Part shown: positions 21,858-27,018 of the stretch, piece by piece
How positions within the stretch are numbered: position 1 is the stretch's first letter
Layout: every line of letters starts with the position of its first letter
From: JAAAOZ01 sp964496595
GTDB taxonomy: Bacteria > Chloroflexota > Anaerolineae > B4-G1 > SLSP01
Assembly (NCBI GenBank): GCA_964496595.1
Contig: CAZCAI010000057.1
Location: 1 to 27,018, forward strand
Direction: 5' to 3'
DNA: 27,018 bases
The notes under the pieces: generated by a model
What the model saw: the letters and a program-made list of their open reading frames with translations, nothing else
Database searches by the model: none
Told to the model about the DNA's origin: nothing
Made by a program: the position numbers and the translations under genes

Positions 21858-23015
21858 ATGCGTGTTTTGATTGTCCTGACGTACTACCGTCCGCACACCA
21901 GCGGATTGACCATCTACGCCGAGCGGCTGGCGCGGGGATTGGCCCGGCGCGGTCACGAGGTGACGATTCTCACCTCGCATTATAAGCGCAGCCTAGCCTA
22001 CGAGGAGCAACTGGACGGCGTGCGCGTGGTGCGCGCGCCCGTGCTCTTCCGCATCAGCAAGGGCGTGATTATGCCGACGTTCGGCTTCCAGGCGTGGAAG
22101 TGGGTCAACTGGGCCGACGTCGTCAGCCTGCACCTGCCGCAGTTTGATGCGGCGGGCGTCGCGCTGCGCGGTCGATTGCTGGGCAAACCCACCGTCCTCA
22201 CCTACCACTGCGATCTTCAGTTGCCGCCCGGCCTTTTCAACAGCGTCGTCAACCAGGTCGTGCGCGGCATGAACAACCTGGCGGGCCGTTTCAGCCATCG
22301 CGTCGTCGCTTATACCGAGGACTTCGCGACGCACTCGCCCTATTTGCAGCGCTTCGCGGATAAGCGCGTGATCATCCCGCCGCCGGTGGAACTGCCGGCG
22401 ATGACCGATTCGGGCATCGCGGCCTTCGCCAAAATGCACAATCCGCAGGATTGGCGCCCGGTCATCGGGATGGCGGCCCGGCTCGCCGCCGAGAAGGGGG
22501 TGGGGGTGTTGCTGGAAGCGTTCCCCAAGGTGTTGGAGCGTTATCCCAAAGCGCACATTCTCTTCGCCGGCCAATATCGCGACGTCCTGGCCGAGGATGC
22601 CTACGCCGATGAGGTGCTGCCCATGATCCGCCGCTATGAAATGCAGGATCAATGGGCCTTCCTCGATGTACTTGATCCGGTGCAGATGGCGGCCTTCTAC
22701 CCCAATTTGGATCTGTTAGTCGTGCCGAGCTTGAATTCCACCGAGTCGTTTGGCCTGGTGCAGGTCGAGGCGATGTTGTGCGGCACGCCCTGCGTCGCCA
22801 GCGATTTACCCGGCGTCCGCCAGCCGATCCTCCAAACCGGGATGGGCGAAATCGCGCCGATTGGCGATCCGGCGGGCCTGGCCGAGGCGATGCTCCAGGT
22901 GTTGGATCATCAGGAGCGCTACATCCGCCCGCGCGAAGAGATCGCAGCGCGCTTCGCGACGGAGAAGACGGTGGATGAGTACGAAGCGTTGTTTGAACAT
23001 TTGAAGGCTATTTGA
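21858..23015 (+). CDS. GT4-family glycosyltransferase
   Basis: This 385-residue GT-B glycosyltransferase has an N-terminal Y-Y-R-P-H-T-S-G-L-T-I-Y-A-E-R-L-A-R-G-L segment, G-M-A-A-R-L-A-A-E-K-G-V at the start of the donor domain, and an E-X7-E motif (Glu296 to Glu304 in T-E-S-F-G-L-V-Q-V-E-A-M). The family transfers a sugar from a nucleotide donor to lipid or glycan acceptors with retention, on the inner face of the membrane. The upstream frame reaches back to 21729 through the MITE-like repeat, but the family start and the ACGGAG (21847-21852) support the ATG at 21858. It probably works with the epimerase and AglD-like protein upstream. Confidence 0.9.
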   Translation: MRVLIVLTYYRPHTSGLTIYAERLARGLARRGHEVTILTSHYKRSLAYEEQLDGVRVVRAPVLFRISKGVIMPTFGFQAWKWVNWADVVSLHLPQFDAAGVALRGRLLGKPTVLTYHCDLQLPPGLFNSVVNQVVRGMNNLAGRFSHRVVAYTEDFATHSPYLQRFADKRVIIPPPVELPAMTDSGIAAFAKMHNPQDWRPVIGMAARLAAEKGVGVLLEAFPKVLERYPKAHILFAGQYRDVLAEDAYADEVLPMIRRYEMQDQWAFLDVLDPVQMAAFYPNLDLLVVPSLNSTESFGLVQVEAMLCGTPCVASDLPGVRQPILQTGMGEIAPIGDPAGLAEAMLQVLDHQERYIRPREEIAARFATEKTVDEYEALFEHLKAI

Positions 23016-23058
23016 AGGTTTAATCGAAGTCAATCACCTATCCCAAAAGGAGGAACCG

Positions 23059-23715
23059 ATGGCGCAGATTTTTGTCGATACAGCAGAGATTGCGGATATT
23101 GAAGAGGCGGCAGCGTGGGGCGTGGTCGATGGCGTGACCACCAACCCGTCGTTGATGTTTCGCGCGGGGACAGCGAATCGCAAGGAGCAGACGCTCAAGA
23201 TCGAAGCGATTGTAAACGGCTCGGTCAGCGCCGAGGTCATCAGCACCGACGCGGAGGGGATGATCGAGGAGGCGCGGGAGATCCTCTCCTGGTCGGATAA
23301 CGTCTACGTCAAGATCCCCGCCATCCCTGAGGGCCTCAAGGCGATGCACGAGATCTCCCAGTGGCCGAATGGGCGCATCAACGCGACGCTGATCTTCTCC
23401 GCGAACCAGGCGCTCCTGGCGGCGAAGGCCGGCGCGGATTATGCCTCGATTTTCATCGGGCGCTTGGATGACGCCGGTCTGGATGGGATGGAGGTCGTGC
23501 GCGAGACGCGCCAAGTCTTCGATAACTACGGCCTGGATTGCCGCGTGCTGGCGGCCAGCGTCCGCCACACCGCGCACGTCACCCAGGCCTTGCTCGCCGG
23601 CGCGGACATCATCACGATGCCGTTCGCTGTTCTCAAGAAGATGATTCACAGCCCGTTCACGGACGCGGGGCTGAAGAAATTCTTGGACGATTGGGCGCAG
23701 ATCAGCAAGGCGTAG
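23059..23715 (+). CDS. Transaldolase / fructose-6-phosphate aldolase family enzyme
   Basis: This 218-residue class I aldolase of the short transaldolase group begins F-V-D-T-A-E-I-A-D-I-E, has G-V-T-T-N-P-S-L (25-32), and the Schiff-base Lys85 in V-Y-V-K-I-P. It has N-A-T-L-I-F-S-A-N-Q-A and S-I-F-I-G-R-L-D-D in the barrel. These enzymes act in the pentose phosphate pathway (transaldolase) or cleave fructose 6-phosphate (FSA); I cannot separate the two by eye. AAAGGAGG (23046-23053) gives a strong start. It lies 43 bases after the glycosyltransferase and may be co-transcribed. Confidence 0.92.
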   Translation: MAQIFVDTAEIADIEEAAAWGVVDGVTTNPSLMFRAGTANRKEQTLKIEAIVNGSVSAEVISTDAEGMIEEAREILSWSDNVYVKIPAIPEGLKAMHEISQWPNGRINATLIFSANQALLAAKAGADYASIFIGRLDDAGLDGMEVVRETRQVFDNYGLDCRVLAASVRHTAHVTQALLAGADIITMPFAVLKKMIHSPFTDAGLKKFLDDWAQISKA

Positions 23716-23716
23716 T

Positions 23717-23770
23717 CGTAGGCCGGAATGGTATCCTTCCCACCCTGCCGGAATGCCATCCCGTCCTACG
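23717..23770. repeat. Short imperfect palindrome between the transaldolase and PBP genes
   Basis: CGTAGG (23717-23722) and CCTACG (23765-23770) bracket two CCGGAATG words and a CCATCCCG that partly complement one another. No T-run follows, so it is not a convincing terminator. It looks like another dispersed intergenic repeat. Confidence 0.45.
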
Positions 23771-23809
23771 TGGTTTGGAGCGTAATGTAGAGATGGAGGA
23801 GTGTCCCAC

Positions 23810-26800
23810 ATGACAGATGAAGAGCGACGTCGCGCCCCTGATGAAGGCGGCGTCACGCGCAAGCTTTCGCGCGAGGAACTCGAACAGGCTGCGGCGAAAA
23901 AGCAGTCCCCGTCGTCTCCGCCGCCTGTGAGGGAAAGCGGCGGCGTCACGCGCAAGATTTCTCGCGAGGAACTCGAACAGGCTGCTGCGGAGTCATTCCA
24001 GCGCATTCGACTTCCCAAGGCCTCGGATAAAACGCCACGGCGTGAGCCGCCGCCATCTGGAGAAGCCACGCGCCGCATCCCCCGCCCGCCTCGCCCGCCA
24101 CGGGATGAGGCGCCCGCGTCCCGGCCCGAGGAAGCCACGCGCCGCATCCGGCGCCCCTCACAGCCGCCAAGGGATGCAGCTCCGCCGCGATCTGAGCAAG
24201 CGACGCGCCGCATCCCGCCCCCGCCGCCGCGCGACGTGGCGCCCCGGCGGGATCAAGCGCCGACGCAGCGCATCTCCCCCTCGCGTCCCATCCCCCCGCC
24301 GCCGAGTGATCCGCCCGGCGGCCCGCCGAAATCCCAAAAGCAACCGCCCTCATCATCCCGCCGTCCCCCCTGGGCCTCGTGGCTGTTGGGCCTGACGTTA
24401 GGCGGCGTTTTCCTCTTCTTCATCGCCCTGCTGGCGGCCATCACGGGCTACATTATATTGGCGGCGCAGTTGCCGTCCGTCGAAGAGCTGCGCGAGCGCG
24501 AGCCGGATTTCGCCAGCAGCCAGATCTATGACCGCAACGGTCATCTGCTCTACGAGATCACCGATCCCACCACCGGGAAGCGCACCTATGTGCGCATCGA
24601 CGACATCGCCCGGAATTTGCAAATGGCTACCGTCGCCACCGAGGATCGCAATTTCTACACCCACGGCGGCTTTGATCCCATCGCGATTGCGCGCGCCATC
24701 TACTACGCCGTGCAGGAGCGCGAGGTCGTCTCCGGCGCCAGCACCATCACGCAGCAAGTCGCGCGCAACATTCTGTTGGAGCCGGAGGAGCGGGCGGAGG
24801 TCTCCGTGGAGCGCAAGATCAAGGAGATCGTGCTGGCGGCGGAGTTGACGCGCCGTTACAGCAAGGACGAGATCTTAGAGATCTACCTGAACAACAACAA
24901 CTACGGGAACCGCGCTTATGGCGTGGACGCGGCGGCTCGCACCTACTTCGGCGCCAGCGCCTCGAATCTAACGCTGGGCCAGGCCACCTTTCTGGCCGGA
25001 TTGCCCCAGGCGCCCACGCTCTACGATCCCTACAGCGGCGGGCGCGATGCGGCGCTCAAGCGGCAGAAGGTCGTGCTGGGGTTGATGGTCGAGGATGGTT
25101 ACATCACGCAGGAGGAGGCCGACGCGGCCGCCGCTGAGATGGAAGCCTATGAGTTCCCGGCGATTTACACCGATCGCATTCCGGCGCCACACTTTGTCTT
25201 CTACGTCCGCCACCAATTGGAAGAGGCTCTGGGGCCGGATGCGCTCTACAAAGGCTCCGGGTTGCGCATCCACACGACGTTAGATCCGCGCTTGCAGCGC
25301 ATCGCCGAGGAAGAGGTGGCCGCCGGCGTGGCGAACCTGGCCGGGCGCGAGGTCGAGAACGGCGCGTTGGTCGCCATCGAGCCGGCGAGCGGCCATATCT
25401 TAGCGCTGGTCGGCAGCGTCGATTTCTACAATGAAGAGATCGGCGGGCAGGTCAATATCGCCAATCGCTGCCGGCAGCCTGGATCGGCCATCAAGCCGTT
25501 GACCTATCTGGCGGCCTTCGAGCAGGGCTGGACGCCCGCGACTATCGTCTGGGATGTGCCGACGACCTACACCGATACGGCGGGCAATATCTACGAGCCG
25601 ACCAACTACGATGGCAAATTCCGAGGGCCGACCTCCATTCGCACTGCGCTGGCGAACTCCCTCAACGTCCCGGCGGTCAAGGCGCTGGAATACGTCACCG
25701 TGCCGGGGCTGCTGGAGATGGCGGATCGCCTGGGCGCGACCTCGCTCGTCTCTCCGCAGTTGGAATGCCCTGATTATCCCTACGATGCGCGCCCGCTCTA
25801 CGGTCTGGCGCTCACCTTGGGCGGTGGCGAGATGAAGCTGCTGGAGTTGACCGGCGCTTACGCGACCTTCGCCAACGGCGGCCTGCGGATGCCCGCGACG
25901 CCCATCCTGTGGGTCGAAAATAGCGAGGGCGAGGCTGTAATCGACCATCGCGAAGTACAGGGCGAGCGCGTCGTCCGGCCGGAAGAATCCTATCTGCTGT
26001 CCAACATCCTCTCCGATACCGAGGCGCGCTGCCTGGTCTTCTCGTGTCCCAGCATCTTAGAGTTGCCGGATCGGCCGGTGGCGGCCAAGACCGGCACGAC
26101 GAACGACAATCGCGACGCCTGGACGATGGGCTACACGCCCGACATCGCGGCCGGCGTCTGGGTGGGGAATAATGACAATCGCCAGATGGTCGGCGTTGTG
26201 GGATCGAGTGGGGCCGGCCCCATCTGGCGCGCGTTTATGCAGCGCGCGCACGAAGGTATGCCCGCGCGGGCGTTCCCGCGCCCGGCCGGCATCGTCGAGC
26301 AGGAAGTCTGCGCGCTCTCCGGCGCGAAACCCGCCTCGCCCTGCCCGGAGAAGCGCCGCGAGATCTTCGCCTTCGATCAACCGCCGCCGCCCGCCGAGCA
26401 GGATTGGCTCCAACTGGTCGATATCGATGCGCACAGCGGCCTGCGGGCCAACCGATTCTGTCAGGATAACGTCCGCACGCAAGTGATGGTCGTGCTGGAT
26501 CACGTGGATGATCCGGGCGGCAAGGAATGGCTGCGGCAGTGGGCGGCCGAGCGGAACTACCCCATCGCGCCGGAGGCGTACTGCACCGAGGATGAGAGCG
26601 CGCCGGAGATCGAGATTACCGCGCCCGCACCGGGGGCGGAGGTGTACGAGCTGGCGACGATCAGCGGCACGGTGATGGTGGAGGATTTCGAGCGCTACGA
26701 GTTGTACTACGGCGTGGGCCGCGATCCCCAGGGGTGGGGATGGATCAGCGGGCCGCACCGGGCGCCGGTACGGGAAGGGTTGTTAGGGCGGTGGCAGATT

Positions 26801-27018
26801 CCGTCCGATACGGCGTTGGGCATCTACACACTGCGCGTCGTCGCCTACAACCAGCGCGGCGCGCAGTTCGAGGCGCGCACCACCGTGCGGGTCGTCGGCC
26901 CCACGCCCACGCCGACGCCGGAGGTTACCGCGACGCCCGAAGCGACGCCGACATCAGAGAGTACGCCGACGCCGGAAGCGACGCCGACGCCGGAAGCGAC
27001 GCCGACGCCGGAAGCGAC
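23810..27018 (+). CDS. Class A penicillin-binding protein (PBP1A-like), 3' end beyond the window
   Basis: The frame stays open from ATG 23810 (GGAGGAG at 23795-23801) to the window end, at least 1069 codons. Residues 1-188 form a Pro/Arg-rich cytoplasmic tail with six spaced T-x-x-I/L motifs. A membrane helix spans about 190-216. The GT51 glycosyltransferase domain has E-D-R-N-F-Y-T-H-G-G (catalytic Glu278), G-A-S-T-I-T-Q-Q (309-316) and R-K-I-K-E. The transpeptidase domain has S-A-I-K (Ser559, Lys562), S-L-N (617-619) and K-T-G-T (760-763), so both active sites look intact. An Ig/Fn3-like domain (about 925-1030) follows, then a TPTP-type tail that becomes an 18-base tandem repeat at the window end. 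It polymerises and cross-links peptidoglycan, so this Chloroflexota-like cell probably has a wall. Confidence 0.93.
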   Translation, partial: MTDEERRRAPDEGGVTRKLSREELEQAAAKKQSPSSPPPVRESGGVTRKISREELEQAAAESFQRIRLPKASDKTPRREPPPSGEATRRIPRPPRPPRDEAPASRPEEATRRIRRPSQPPRDAAPPRSEQATRRIPPPPPRDVAPRRDQAPTQRISPSRPIPPPPSDPPGGPPKSQKQPPSSSRRPPWASWLLGLTLGGVFLFFIALLAAITGYIILAAQLPSVEELREREPDFASSQIYDRNGHLLYEITDPTTGKRTYVRIDDIARNLQMATVATEDRNFYTHGGFDPIAIARAIYYAVQEREVVSGASTITQQVARNILLEPEERAEVSVERKIKEIVLAAELTRRYSKDEILEIYLNNNNYGNRAYGVDAAARTYFGASASNLTLGQATFLAGLPQAPTLYDPYSGGRDAALKRQKVVLGLMVEDGYITQEEADAAAAEMEAYEFPAIYTDRIPAPHFVFYVRHQLEEALGPDALYKGSGLRIHTTLDPRLQRIAEEEVAAGVANLAGREVENGALVAIEPASGHILALVGSVDFYNEEIGGQVNIANRCRQPGSAIKPLTYLAAFEQGWTPATIVWDVPTTYTDTAGNIYEPTNYDGKFRGPTSIRTALANSLNVPAVKALEYVTVPGLLEMADRLGATSLVSPQLECPDYPYDARPLYGLALTLGGGEMKLLELTGAYATFANGGLRMPATPILWVENSEGEAVIDHREVQGERVVRPEESYLLSNILSDTEARCLVFSCPSILELPDRPVAAKTGTTNDNRDAWTMGYTPDIAAGVWVGNNDNRQMVGVVGSSGAGPIWRAFMQRAHEGMPARAFPRPAGIVEQEVCALSGAKPASPCPEKRREIFAFDQPPPPAEQDWLQLVDIDAHSGLRANRFCQDNVRTQVMVVLDHVDDPGGKEWLRQWAAERNYPIAPEAYCTEDESAPEIEITAPAPGAEVYELATISGTVMVEDFERYELYYGVGRDPQGWGWISGPHRAPVREGLLGRWQIPSDTALGIYTLRVVAYNQRGAQFEARTTVRVVGPTPTPTPEVTATPEATPTSESTPTPEATPTPEATPTPEA
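26963..27016 (+). repeat. 18-base tandem repeat encoding T-P-T-P-E-A
   Basis: Three perfect copies of ACGCCGACGCCGGAAGCG lie at 26963-26980, 26981-26998 and 26999-27016, and a fourth begins as the window ends. Degenerate relatives lie upstream from about 26905. The unit is a multiple of three, so copy-number change would alter tail length without a frameshift. Confidence 0.95.

Noticed and set aside
23038..24213. Minus-strand open frame of about 391 codons across the transaldolase and PBP start
   Set aside because: It overlaps two well-supported plus-strand genes and is a compositional shadow.

Overview
The window looks like a chromosomal segment of a Chloroflexota bacterium, probably an Anaerolineae- or Caldilineae-like lineage. 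This is inferred from several traits. Genes are GC-rich, with TPTP-type Pro/Thr linkers on three unrelated envelope proteins. An internal YVFLPLILKN motif resembles the C-terminal tag common on secreted Chloroflexota proteins. A bifunctional penicillin-binding protein carries a long Pro/Arg cytoplasmic tail and a C-terminal Ig-like domain. Short hairpin-forming dispersed repeats are abundant between genes. No rRNA, tRNA, CRISPR array or transposase was found.

Layout. (1) 1-7.2 kb: a 1920-residue surface protein made of 15 Calx-beta repeats plus a CARDB-like domain, flanked on both sides by a ~220 bp direct repeat, then a small Pro/Thr-rich surface protein and a terminator. (2) 7.3-10.8 kb, minus strand: an operon of a lipoprotein with tandem sulfite-oxidase-fold-like domains, then wtpA and wtpB of a tungstate/molybdate importer. 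Its leader contains a very likely Moco/tungsten-cofactor riboswitch followed by an intrinsic terminator, so the operon is probably shut off when cofactor is abundant. The ATPase gene is not in the window. (3) 11.0-13.8 kb: a hotdog thioesterase (minus), a membrane-anchored DUF4230 protein and the tRNA pseudouridine synthase TruD, separated by palindromic repeats. (4) 13.8-18.6 kb: a structured intergenic region with a strong terminator, then a 1447-residue histidine kinase with a 7TM-like sensor, HAMP, four GAF modules, PAS and kinase core, with no adjacent response regulator. (5) 18.6-19.3 kb, minus: a VapBC toxin-antitoxin pair. (6) 19.4-23.7 kb: a likely envelope-glycan group with an AglD/LPG-synthase-type membrane protein, a CDP-paratose-2-epimerase-like SDR and a GT4 glycosyltransferase, followed by a transaldolase-family enzyme. 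(7) 23.8 kb to the end: a class A penicillin-binding protein that runs off the window inside an 18-bp tandem repeat; its cytoplasmic tail carries six spaced T-x-x-[I/L] motifs.

The most rewarding items are the riboswitch-controlled SUOX-lipoprotein/wtpAB operon, the repeated T-R-R-I-type motif in the PBP tail (a possible phospho-Thr/FHA docking array), the direct repeats bracketing the giant Calx-beta gene, and a dispersed palindrome that has become part of two coding sequences (the WtpA signal peptide and the end of the AglD-like protein). All calls come from reading the sequence; no database search was run.
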